From positions 4,701,001 through 4,765,000 of the forward strand of contig OZ014421.1 of NCBI GenBank assembly GCA_963965975.1: a stretch of DNA of 64,000 nucleotides. Direction: 5' to 3'. Positions 1-11,097 of this stretch are shown here, piece by piece (the first letter of the stretch is position 1; every line of letters starts with the position of its first letter). The notes beneath the pieces are model-generated. The model did no database searches, was not told where the DNA came from, and worked only from the letters and a program-made list of their open reading frames with translations. This DNA is from Xestospongia bergquistia. Taxonomy: Eukaryota; Porifera; Demospongiae; Haplosclerida; Petrosiidae. Both the position numbers and the translations under genes were made by a program.

Positions 1-2633
1 AGTTGAATTATTCTCCTATAAGTGCAGCTGTTGATATTGCTCCTGATGTCCGTCAACAAACAGAATCAAACTTCATTGTAGAACCACTTTTTAAAAATTG
101 TCAAATAATTGATCACAGGCTTGTACCTATGAATGTCGAGGATGACTCAACTCCTATTATTGGAAAAGGAGTATTTCTAATAACAAAATTGAAAGTCCAT
201 TTCAAAGGACACACAATATTTGAAGGGAACAATAACACAGCTTTGTGTCTTATCTCAGCTATTGTGATAATTAAGAATGAATCTGAAGTCACATTTTATA
301 ATAATAGAGGCAGCAAAGGTGGAGCAATAGCACTGGAAGAATTTTCAATTATTCGTTATGAAAATGATGTTGTTTTTAATTTTACTTACAACATAGCTAG
401 TTTAGTAGGAGGAGCTATTTATGTCTCAAATCAGGACCAACATCTTTCCTTTGCATCACACACTTGTTTCCTTCAGAGTACCAATAAAAGTGGAGCTCAA
501 AATGTGACTTTTCATTTCCAAAATAATCTATCTAAAAGCGTTAAACATTCCATTTATATTGTGGCATTACACCCCTGTCAATATGGTTGTGAACCGCCTA
601 TCCCATCTAATGTTAATCCTTTTAATAATAACAGTGACAATTGTTTGGGTCAATTTTACCTTCATGATCATGAAGTAATGACTGAAGTATCTGATATCAT
701 ACTTAATATTTCTATGATCACAGTCATACCAGGAAGAGCCACATATTTACCAGTTGAATTTAGAGATGATCTTGGACATAATGTTACACCAATGCCTGTG
801 TGTTTTGCAGAATTTGATCATAATCAGTCACAGCATGGTGTTCATCTTGATCAACTATCAAATGTCATTACAAATAATCAAATTATACTACATGGACAAC
901 CAGGTGGAAAAGGGATCATCACTTTGACTCCTCTTGGCAATCGAGGTTCACAAGTTCAAATTAACTTCAACCTGTCTTATTGTCCTCCAGGCTATGTCAA
1001 CCATAAAGGTAGTTGTCAATGTTCTGCAACAATGGACAGTACTCACTGGTACAATGGTATACTGGGATGTAATGACACAGCAATGGCTGCACTTGTTACA
1101 CCAGGTTTTTGGATGGGGTACATTGGAAATAAAGAAGGTGATGAGTCTGCTGACAACTTATACACTAGTGACTGCCCTTTGGGATATTGTAATGTCTTCT
1201 ACCAAGTTAATGAAAATTCTAATGGACGTTTCAGTCAAGTAAACTCAAATGCAACGAAAAAGGGTCTAAAAGAAGTTATTTGTGCTCATAACAGACGAGG
1301 GACATTATGTGGTGAGTGTGTGCCAGGTACATCAGTATACTATCACTCTAGTTCTTATCAATGTAAGAAAAACAATAACTGTCATCTTGGGGTTTTATTC
1401 TATACAGTATCAGACTTAATACCAATAGTTGTATTATTTACTATTGTTCTCTATTTTAATGTTAGCTTTACCAGTGGATCTGCTTATAGTATTGTCTTTA
1501 TGGCACAACAGTTTAGAAATCTAGAAATAACAGTTCAAGGTGCTATACATTATCAAAGTTAAAGTCTGTTAACAATAGCAAATACTTTGTATAACATCTT
1601 AAACCTCAACTTCTTCACCATTGATAAAATATCATTTTGTATTTGGTCTGGTGCTACTACTCTTGATATATTAGTAATGAAATATGTATCAATACTTTTT
1701 GCCATTAGTCTAGTACTCTTACTAGTATACTTACAAAACTGTTGTTTCTTAAAGTGTAGATGTGGACGACGTAGCTCAGTTGTACAGGGACTAACAGCAT
1801 TTTTAGTCATATGCTACTCACAGTGTACTTATGTGACATTTAATATCCTCAACCAAGAAACACCAAGAGGGATAGGAGGCAAGCTTGCAAACAAAGTTGT
1901 ATTTTTATCTGGAGAGACACCATATTTTAGAGACAAACATCTCTACTATGCCATACCAGCTGTTGTGTGTTTATGTCTTATTGTAGTCCCTGTTCCTCTA
2001 ATTCTTCTCTTTGATCCTCTTCTTTTGAGAATTGAAGATCGTATCAGTTGGTGCTTTTATCGACGACCATGGACTCATACACGTGATCGTTTTAAACCAC
2101 TTCTAGATTCATTTCAAGGTTGTTTTAAAGATCGTTTTCGTTGTTTTGCAGGTTTGTTTTTTTGTTATCATCTAATGATACTTGTAAATATTGTTGTTTC
2201 AATGAACACACTTCAACATCACTTTGATTTGGAGATAATATTGATTCTAATATTAGTTCTACAAGCTATTGTACAACCATTCCGTGACATCACACATAAC
2301 ATCATTGCAATCCTTTCCTTTTGTAACTTGGTAGTTATTAATTTAATAACTATCAGAGTCTATTCATCTGTATCAAACAAAGGTTATACTACAGAGACTC
2401 ATATATTGCAGTGGATACAGACAATATTGGTTTATATGCCTTTATTGGTTGCTACAATCTGGTTGATAAGGAAAGTGATAAAGAAATATATCATGAAAGT
2501 AAAATGTCTCAAGAAGTTATTTTATCAACGAGATGATAAAGAGTATGAAGTTAGTTTGATATATGATAGAGGTGAGAAATATGGCTCAATGGAGGTTGAT
2601 GGTCATCGTCGACGTCATCAAGGACAATCATAA
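1..2633 (+). pseudogene. Array copy 1: beta-helix/multi-pass membrane protein, 5' cut by window, one nonsense codon
   Basis: This is the 3' two thirds of the tandem family; the signal peptide and first beta-helix part lie upstream of the window. The frame runs from base 3 and stops at TAA 1560-1562, where the other copies read CAA (Gln) in the stretch after the first membrane segment. The same frame then continues unbroken to 2633, covering the remaining membrane segments and the tail. Visible parts in order are the second beta-helix block with a GGAIYVSN turn, a beta-sandwich-like segment (from ITVIPGRATYLPVEF), the Cys-rich module (CPPGY, CQCS, GTLCGEC) and the multi-pass region. A single C-to-T change is the only lesion seen, so this could be a recent pseudogene, a null allele or a sequencing error. 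The first ~470 bases match copy 3 almost perfectly, then similarity switches to the other copies. Confidence 0.8.
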
Positions 2634-3265
2634 ACCAATGTATTTGTGTGTACTTTTAATAATAATAATTATATATTATTAGTAGGGGTAGTGTGTACAA
2701 TTATATATTATTAGTAGAGGTCAGGTATGCTTTTATGTCATTAATATTAAGTGTAGTATGTTTTGCTAGTGTGTGCTATTTGATTCAAATTATCAGTAAT
2801 TTATCTTAATCATATAAAATTAATCCAATAATTAATCTTATATAATTAACTTACTGTTGAGTTTATTGTTGATTGTTACATCTAATATTTACACAAATGA
2901 AATGAACACAAAAAAGTGGAGCAAATTACTATTTTTGATGACACAATATTTATTTATGAGATACTTATGTCAAATCTACATTCTACAACATTCTGTTTAC
3001 ATGTCTTAAGATACAGTATTGAACTATAATATCAGTATCTAATTAGAACTAATCACCTGTTAAATGAAGAGAGATGTTGATAATTTCATCCTAACTTTGA
3101 CATCAACAATGGATCTAAATGATTTTTTATCTGTAAAATTTCGTTATAGGGTCTGAGCTAATATTATTTCTACATGTGTCTTAAAAACTGACAAAAATAT
3201 AGAGAAAGTGAAATGGAAATAAAATGACCTTTACAAACATGTAAGAATTTCAGATATAGTTATAT
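2634..3265. other. 3' flank of copy 1, shared with other copies
   Basis: AT-rich non-coding DNA. It opens with two units of the motif TATATTATTAGTAGGGG..GTGTGTACAATTA (2660-2730), which recurs after every better-preserved copy and is expanded at 35,421-36,045. About 2,870-3,265 is nearly identical to 26,570-27,000 after copy 5, so copies 1 and 5 share a recent spacer ancestor. No gene is visible. Confidence 0.7.
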
Positions 3266-3269
3266 GTTT

Positions 3270-3700
3270 AATATTATTAATTATATTTACATGTACTTAG
3301 CATACACAAATACAACTAAAATCATTGCAAGAGTAGGTGTGGTATCTCCTCTCAGCAAAAACAGAAAATGCTGAAAAAATTATTTTTGATTGTTTTAGTG
3401 ATATTCACATGTATTTTGTATGCAGAAATACAGTTGCGACAATTGTGTGTGTAGGTGTAGTGTATCCACCCAGCAAAAATGGAAAAGGCTGAAGTTTTAT
3501 TTTTGCTGGCCTATTAAGTTGTATAGTTGATTGTGTTAATCATATTCACAATGTATTTTGCATGAACAAATGCAGTTAAAACCATTGCAAGAGTATGTGT
3601 GGTGTCTCTGCCCAATCAAAACAGAAAATGTTGAAAAAGTTATTTATCCTGAGCTTTAAGGTGTGTAGTTCATTGTATTAATATTATTTCTGATTAATAA
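3270..3700. repeat. Three diverged tandem units of about 120-140 bp
   Basis: Units start near 3,286, 3,405 and 3,541. Each contains a version of 'CATGTA(C/T)TTTGCATGCA.AAATACAG', then 'GCAAGAGTAGGTGTGGTATCT' and 'CAGCAAAAACAGAAAATGCTGAAAAA'. A single unit lies at 26,990-27,130 after copy 5. The units are decayed and no open frame spans them. Confidence 0.65.
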
Positions 3701-3959
3701 TTTTTTCCAACCAATTCTAATTATAATATCTAATGTCTTGACCAAGGGAATGAGTTCTGGAGCAATAACTTTGAAAACATAATTTAATGTTTATTAATTT
3801 ATTAAGTTTCTGTTGATGTATAATAAAATATAATATACTAACTAATTCTTGACAATATATATTAATAACAGGAAGTATATATTCCATATGTAATAGAACA
3901 CAATTAATAAATATCATTAAAAGTTATTAACGATCAACATAAAACATGAACAACAAACA

Positions 3960-4820
3960 TCAACATAAAACATGAAAGCTTTATAAAACCTTTTATTTCC
4001 ATAATTTGATAACACCATCATATGATGCACTTATTAAAAAATGTTGAGATATTTGATGTTTTTTGTAGGGCATAACAACTAATGAAGTAATAAAGTCTAC
4101 ATGAGATGTGACATGAGACTCAGTAGTCTGTGTAGAATCAGAACCAATCCCAGCAGGATTAATTACATTTCATGTTCTGTTCCATGGACCATCTGATTTG
4201 ACACTTCTGTAAGTACTAGAGTCACTACTTGTTGATAATCCACCTGTTGGTTCACTGAATCTAGTATCATTGAGTCTCTCTGAAAAATGACTTAATTCAT
4301 CTGTTGAGAGTGAGAGTAGCTTATCACATTTTATCTACATAATTTATACCTGTTTTTTTCAATTTATGAGTATGAGGATGCCTTGAAAAAGTGGAGATAA
4401 ATTTGAGGAACCCTCTTGAAGAGATATTAAAATTGATGTATCACTGAACATTAGTCCCCATTCCTGGTTCTGGAAAAGAAAAAAGTAATCAATGTCATTA
4501 AATTGGTAAAACATGATAACTTGATAAATTGTCTGTGTTTATGTTATTAGGTTTATGAATTTAGATTTCTACAGACAGTCAATTAATTTTGATAATCACA
4601 CTTAAGAAAACAGGAAGGGGTTCTCCTTCAGTGCTCCTACAACAACAAATTTCGCTAGCTTTTAAACTGAAATGTCAATATTTATTAATGAATGAAAACA
4701 CAACCAAAGTGTAACTAATGTGTATACAAATTTGTATATGATTTCAAACAGTTACAATGCTTTTAAAACAATTTTTCATCACCTTACTACAATCTACCAC
4801 ATCCAACTGTTCCCAAATAT
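3960..4820 (-). pseudogene. PIK3R4 3'-end fragment in spacer 1-2
   Basis: Bases ~3,970-4,160 match the last PIK3R4 exon region (32,060-32,245), including the WD40 end that gives a ...VIKLWK-stop reading in the intact gene. The match then jumps: ~4,165-4,300 corresponds to 34,200-34,310, ~4,310-4,480 to 34,390-34,560, and ~4,500-4,820 to 34,570-35,390 with gaps. The PIK3R4 segment 32,245-34,200 is missing, and several in-frame breaks are present. Orientation is that of the real gene, antisense to the array. The fragment lacks the MITE found at 35,061-35,240 and so preserves its empty site (around 4,660-4,675). Confidence 0.75.
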
Positions 4821-5303
4821 GTAGATGGCTCTCAAACACCATTTAAAATCATCATACTATTTTCAATACTAATGAATTATCAGATTGACTGTCTACAACA
4901 TCAGTTCAGTAACTATTGATCAGGTTACAACAAAGGCATTCCCTTTAGCACTCATTTTTAAATGACATGACAGCAAGTTAAAAACCTAAGTACAATTTCT
5001 TAAATAGGCTGAAATTACTGACAGTGAATATATTCACAAATGTCATAAAATATTTATAAATATACAGATTATGGCTCAAATGGCATGCCATAAATAAACT
5101 CTTACGTATACATTGAACAATGAATAACAATGTATTCATATTTCTGTAGCATTCTATAGCCATGTCAACACAGCAATGATTTTCTTTTACTATCCAGCAA
5201 TGATTTTGTTTCATAACTTATCATAACAAATCATTAGAGTTGGGCTGTTCAACAAGTTTACAAAGCAAGATTATTTCTTAAGTACTTTGCTACCATTGAA
5301 AAG
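4821..5303. other. 5' flank of copy 2
   Basis: AT-rich non-coding DNA. Around 4,845-4,925 is a remnant of the foldback element seen intact before copies 3 and 5 (shared 'ATCATACTRTTTTCAATACTAATGAAYTATCA'). The stretch just before the start shares 'CTACCATTGAAGAGATG' with other copies but lacks their preceding TTCAG. No promoter can be identified with confidence. Confidence 0.5.
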
Positions 5304-8300
5304 ATGGTCCTACTAATGATGATGTATACTTCAATAGGTCATATCTTCCTTCTTATCTCAATGGATACCTCACATGCTATGACAATGATAAACATCAATG
5401 AAGTAAGTGGTCAAGATAATACTGGTTGCATTAAAAATCCTCCATCACATCCTTGTCAAACTCTTGATTATGCTGTAAGCAATATTCAAATAACTAATAG
5501 CGTTGGCATTTATCTTGAGTCTGAACTTGTATCACTTAAGAATGTTGTGACATTTAACAATTGGAATAATGTCACAGTCTATGGAAAAGGTCCTAAACTA
5601 ACTACAATAAAATGTGAATTAGATGATGGTAATAAAGCAGGTCTTGTCTTTGAAAATTCTAAAGGGGTCCAGTTAAAAAAAATAACTATCATGAATTGCT
5701 CTGTGTCTAAAAATTTCACTGACACATTTCCTTATCAAAGTGGTCTCATCATAATCAATACAACTGATATCAATATACAGAGTATCTTTGTCATTGAAAA
5801 TAATGGATTTGGTGCTGTATTGATAAACAATGAAGGAGTCATCAAAATAAATTCCTCACTATTTTCAAACAATTCATTAGATCCTACTCTAGACTCTATT
5901 CATGGAGGTGGTGGTATGTTTATTATGGTATCAGCATGTAGTCCAATATCAAAACAATGTCCTACATCCCTTACTATAGGACATGGAAACTATACAATTT
6001 TGGACTCAAACTTTACACACAATAATCGTATCAAACCTAATGTTACTGGAGAGTGGACAGTATCATTTGGAGGTGAATTAAATATATTTTTGAGATGGAA
6101 TTCAAAAGAGAATCATTTCCAAATTTCTAACAGTTTGTTTGATAATAACACAGCAGTTGGAGGAGGAGGAATGGGTCTAGCTATTAGAGACACAGCTAAT
6201 AATAACAAGATAACAATAGATAATTGCTGTTTTCATTGCAATAATGGTAGTACATATGGAGGAGGAGGGGGAGGTATAAAAATGAGTGTATATTCCATTA
6301 ATAAAATAAGCAGTCCATACAACAATAATATCATCATTAACAAGTGTAACTTTATTGCTAATACTGCAATTAATGGAGCAGGAACCAGTCTTTTTGCAAG
6401 TTCAAGGTTAAATAATTCATATACCAACATACTTATCTTCATTTTTTGCACATGGCGATTCAATTATTCTTCTATAAGTGCAGCTGTAGATATTGCTCCT
6501 GATGTCCGTCAACAAACTGACTCAAACTTCATTGTAGAACCTCTCTTTAAAAATTGTCAAATCATAGGACACAATCCAAACCCAATGAAAGGTAACAATT
6601 CCACTCTTTTTATTGGAAAGGGAATATTTCTGATAACAAAACTGAAAGTCTACTTTGAAGGACAAATAATACTTAAATACAACCATGACACAGCTTTGTG
6701 TCTTATTTCAGCTACTCTCATAACTAAGAATGGATCTGAAGTCACATTTTATGATAACAAAGGCATCAATGGTGGAGCAATAGCACTGAAAGAATTTTCA
6801 ATTATTCAATATGAAGATAATGTCACTTTTAATTTTACTCGCAACATAGCTAGTTTAGTAGGAGGAGCTATTTATGTCTCAAATCAGGAAGAACATCTCT
6901 TCTTTGCATCACACACTTGTTTCCTTCACAGTACCAATAAAAGAGGAGCTCAAAATGTGACCTTTCATTTCAAAAATAATCTATCTAAAAACATTCCTCA
7001 TTCCATTTATATTGTGGCATTACATCCCTGCCAATATATTTGTGATCTACATAATCCATCTAATGTTAACCCTTTCAATGATAACAGTAATAATTGTTTG
7101 GGTCAATTTTACTTTCATGATCAATAATCTTTTGAAGTACTAACTGAAGTATCTGATATTATACTTAATATTTCTATGATTACAGTCATACCAGGAAGAG
7201 CAACATATTTACCAGTTGAATTTAGAGATGATCTTGGACATAATATTACACAAATAACTATATGTTTCACGGAAATTAATCATAAACACAAACAACATGG
7301 TGTTCATCTTGATCCATTATCATATGTCATTACAAATAATCAAATTATATTACATGGACAGCCAGGTGAAAGTGGAAGAGTTATCTTGACTCCTGTTGGC
7401 ACACGAGATACACAAGTCCACATTAACTTCAACATATCTCATTGTCCTCCAGGCTATGTCATCCATAAAGGTAGTTGTCAATGTTCTGCAACAATGGACA
7501 GTACTCACTGGTACAATGGTATACTGGGATGTAATGACACAGCAATGGCTGCACTTGTTACACCAGGTTTTTGGATGGGGTACATTGGAAATAGAGAAGG
7601 TGATGAATCTGCTGACAACTTGTACACTGGTGACTGCCCTTTGGGATATTGTAATTTGTTCTACCAATTTAATGAAAATTCTAATGGACGTTTCAGTCAA
7701 GTAAAATCAAATCCAACGAAAAGGGTCTAGAGGCAGTTATTTGTGCTCATAACCGACGAGGGACATTATGTGGTGAGTGTGTCCCAGGTACATCAGTATA
7801 CTATCACTCTAGCTCTTATCAATGTAAGAAAAACAAGAACTGTCATCTTGGCTTTTTATTCTATACAGTATCAGAGTTAATACCAGTAGTTGTATTATTT
7901 ACTATTGTTCTCTATTTTGATATTAGCTTTACCAGTGGATCTGCTTATAGTATTGTCTTTATGGCACAACAGTTTCAAAGTCTGGGGATAACAGTTCAAG
8001 TTGCTATACATTATCAAAGTCAAAGTCTGTTAACAGTAGCAAATAGTTTGTACAACATTTTAAACCTCAACTTCTTTAACATTGATGAACTATCATTTTG
8101 TATTTGGTCTGGTGCTACTACTCTTGATACATTAGTAATGAAATATGTATCAATACTTTTTGCCATTAGTCTAGTACTCTTACTAGTATACTTACAAGAC
8201 TGTTGTTTCTCAAAGTGTAGATGTGGACGACGTAGCTCAGTTGTACAGGGACTAACAGCATTTTTAGTCATATGCTACTCACAATGTACTTATGTGACAT

Positions 8301-9094
8301 TCAATATCCTCAACCAAGAAACACCAAGAGGGATGGGAGGCAAGCTTGCAAACAGAGTTGTATTTTTATCAGGAGAGATACCATATTTTAGAGACAAACA
8401 TCTCTACTATGTCATACCAGCTGTTCTGTGTTTATGTCTTATTGTAGTCCCTGTTCCTCTAATTCTTCTCTTTGATCCACTTCTTTTGAGAATTGAAGAT
8501 CGTATCAGTTGGTGCTTTTATCGACGACCATGGACTCGTTTTCGTGATCGTTTTAAACCTCTTCTGGATTCATTTCAAGGTTGTTTTAAAGATCGTTTTC
8601 GTTGTTTTGCTGGCTTGTTTTTTTGTTATCATCTAATGATACTTGTAAATATTGTAATTTCAATGAACACACTTCAACATCACTATGTATTGGAAATAAT
8701 ATTGATTCTAATACTAGTTCTACAAGCTATTATGCAACCATTCCGTGACACCACTCATAACATCATTGCAGTCCTCTCCTCTTGTAACTTGGTAGTTATT
8801 AATGTAATAACTACTAGAGTCTATTCATCTGTATCAAACAAAGGTTATACTACAGAGACACATATATTGCAGTGGATACAGACAATATTGGTTTATATGC
8901 CTTTATTGGTTGCTACAATCTGGTTGATAAAGAAAGTAATAAGGAAATATTTTATGAAAGTGAAATGTCTCAAGAAGCTATTGTATCAACCAGATTATAA
9001 ACAGTATGAAGTTTGTTTGATATATGATAGAGGTAAGATATATGGCTCAATGGAGGTTGATGGTCATAATCGACATTGTCAAGGACTATCATGA
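5304..9094 (+). pseudogene. Array copy 2: beta-helix/multi-pass membrane protein, nonsense plus frameshift
   Basis: Full-length relative of copies 4 and 5. The start at 5304 opens a hydrophobic signal peptide ending near THAMTM. The frame runs to TAA 7125-7127, where homologues have CAA in a DQQS motif, and resumes in frame to ~7,717. There one A is missing from a run (AACGAAAAGGG against AACGAAAAAGGG in copy 1), shifting the frame; the membrane region continues in the new frame to 9094. All domains are present: N-terminal beta-helix repeats with GGGG turns, second GGAI beta-helix block, beta-sandwich-like segment, Cys-rich module, membrane segments and basic tail. Two lesions make it a probable pseudogene, though sequence otherwise stays close to the open copies, so inactivation is recent. 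Confidence 0.85.
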
Positions 9095-9954
9095 AACAAT
9101 GTATTTGAGTGTACTTTTGATACAATAGTAGTGATTGTATATTATTAGTAGGGGTCGTGTGTATAATAATATATTATCTTAGTAGGGGTCAGGTGTGCTA
9201 TTAAATCATTAATATTAACTGTATATTATTAGTAGTTTGTTTTGGTAGTGTGTGTTATTTGATTCAAATTATCAGTAATTAATCTTATAACAAAGAGGCC
9301 AAAAGCAAAACGATATAATTCAAATCAAGGAAGACAAGGCTGGAATCAAAATAGAGGACCATCTTACCATAATTGACTTACTGTTAAGTTTATTGTTGAT
9401 TATTACATTATTTATACATTTAATATATACACAAATGGAATGAAAACAGAAAAAGGGGAGTGAATTACTATTTTTGATGACAGAGTATTTATTTATGAGA
9501 TATTTATGTCAAGTTTATATTCTATACGTTTCTGTGTAAGATACAGTATTGAACTATAATATTAGTATCTAATTAGAACTATATCAACCTGTTAAATGAA
9601 GGGATGTAGGTAATTTCATCAACAACAATAGCTCCAGATGATTTCTTGATATGTAGAATTTTACCTGAACTGGTCTGGACAACATAAGGTTGACAACTTC
9701 ATTATATTAATATTATTTCTACATATCTCTTAGAAAACTAACAAAAATATAGAGAAAATGAAATGGAAATAACATGAACTTTACAAACATGTAAGAGTTT
9801 GCAAATATTCAGATATAATTATATGTTTATTAATTAATTTCTAATTCTTAGTTTTTGACAATATAGATACATTAATAGCTGGAAGTATATTTCATATATA
9901 TTAGAAGAAAATTAATAGATATCATTAGAAGTTATTAATGACTAACATAAACAT
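9095..9954. other. 3' flank of copy 2
   Basis: AT-rich, no gene. It holds two to three relics of the TATTATTAGTAGGGGTC motif (9,130-9,240) and the family-wide block 'ACAGTATTGAACTATAATATTAGTATCTAATTAGAACTA' (~9,545). The section from about 9,110 is the closest array relative of the DNA found inside a PIK3R4 intron at 35,396-36,210. Confidence 0.6.
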
Positions 9955-10640
9955 CATAGCTTCATAAAAGACTTTTTATTTCCATAATTTGATAACACCA
10001 TTATGTGATGCACTTATTAAAAAATGTTGAGATATTTGATGTTTTTTGTAGGACATAACAGCTAATGAAATAATATAGTCTGCATGAGATGTGACATGAG
10101 ACTCAGTAGTCTGAGTAGAATCAGAACCAATCAATTTTAGAAGCTGTGTTTAGTTCACATCAACTCCTTCAATTACTGCAGTAATTTACAGAATAAACTG
10201 GTATACATAAAAAATATTTTAAAAGTAAAATTATTGTGATGAGGGAAGGAGAAGTGAGTGATGTGAACCTATAATAGATGACATACACAGAAGGTGCTTG
10301 ATAGAACAGATAATACAAATAGCCTCTATCCATTCCTTGTATATCTATAAAAGAAGGAAGAGAGAAGAGCAGAAAATAAATTCATATTCTCATGAAATAC
10401 TAGTTAGTTGTATACCTCTGGCATATAAAGTGTTCTTATTGCTCAATAAAGAAAGTTTTTAAACTGAAATGTCAATATTTATTAAGAAATGAAAACACAA
10501 TGCAAATTTGTATATGATTGCAAACAATTATAATATTTTAAAAACAATTTTTTATCACCTTACTACAATCTACCATGTTAAACTGTTCCTAAATATGTAG
10601 ATGGTTCTCTAACATCATTTAAAATATCAAAGAGCAATGC
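9955..10640 (-). pseudogene. PIK3R4 fragment in spacer 2-3
   Basis: Bases ~9,960-10,200 match the end of PIK3R4 (32,075-32,345), ~10,225-10,450 match 33,840-34,060 (the WD40 exon region rich in GGTGCTTGATAGAAC), and ~10,455-10,640 match the intron at 35,240-35,390. Intervening exons are deleted and frames are broken. Orientation is antisense to the array, as in the other spacers. Confidence 0.7.
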
Positions 10641-10920
10641 CATATTAGTATCTATGGAAATGACTATAAACAGAGTCTGCATAACATAGATCTATTATTC
10701 TTTTAAACCATAATCTTAATCCTAGTGACAACAGTTTATTATTCCCAAAAACATAGGTCATCAATACTAAAAAAACGACTCTCCTAAACAGCATGACAAC
10801 AACTTTACATACCTAATTGTAATTTATTAAATAACTAAGAAATTATTCACATAAGTTATTTGAATAATTTCATACATTGAACAATTAAAAATGCATATTT
10901 CTTTAGCATTCTCATTGTAA
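10641..10920. other. Spacer upstream of copy 3
   Basis: AT-rich DNA resembling 21,225-21,600 (for example 'ATCAAASAGCAATGCCATATTAGTATC.ATGGAAATGA'). No coding signal or clear repeat is seen. Confidence 0.4.
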
Positions 10921-11072
10921 CATCTGGTTGGTTGTTTTAACTAATATATGTTGTATGTAGTTATATGACACAAACTAACAATAACATCATATGGTTTTCA
11001 TTATTAATGAACTATCAAGTTGATTGCTTACTCTATTAATAATCAAAACAGTATAATGTTTACTTTTAGTTT
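10921..11072. repeat. Foldback (MITE-like) element before copy 3
   Basis: Imperfect long inverted repeat. The left arm contains 'TGTATGTAGTTATATGACACAAACTAACA', and the right arm contains 'AAAACAGTATAATGTTTACTTTTAGTTT', which pairs with 'CATCATATGGTTTTCATTATTAATG'. It is the same element as 22,170-22,383 and 27,272-27,472. The right arm ends about 25 bases before the start codon of copy 3. Confidence 0.65.
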
Positions 11073-11097
11073 AAGTACTTCAGCAACCATTGAAGAG

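Noticed and set aside
934-1242. Conserved ~102-codon second reading frame within the Cys-rich region, also at 7,396, 13,213 and 18,016
   Set aside because: It recurs only because the host sequence is nearly identical between copies. It is truncated in copy 5 and has no independent support.
7350-7700. Antisense open frames of 80-120 codons in the same positions of several copies
   Set aside because: Shadows of the conserved sense frame; no start context or independent conservation.
7717-7723. Programmed ribosomal frameshift in copy 2
   Set aside because: The shift lies in a short A run, no downstream structure is evident, and copies 4 and 5 need no shift. A simple deletion is more likely.
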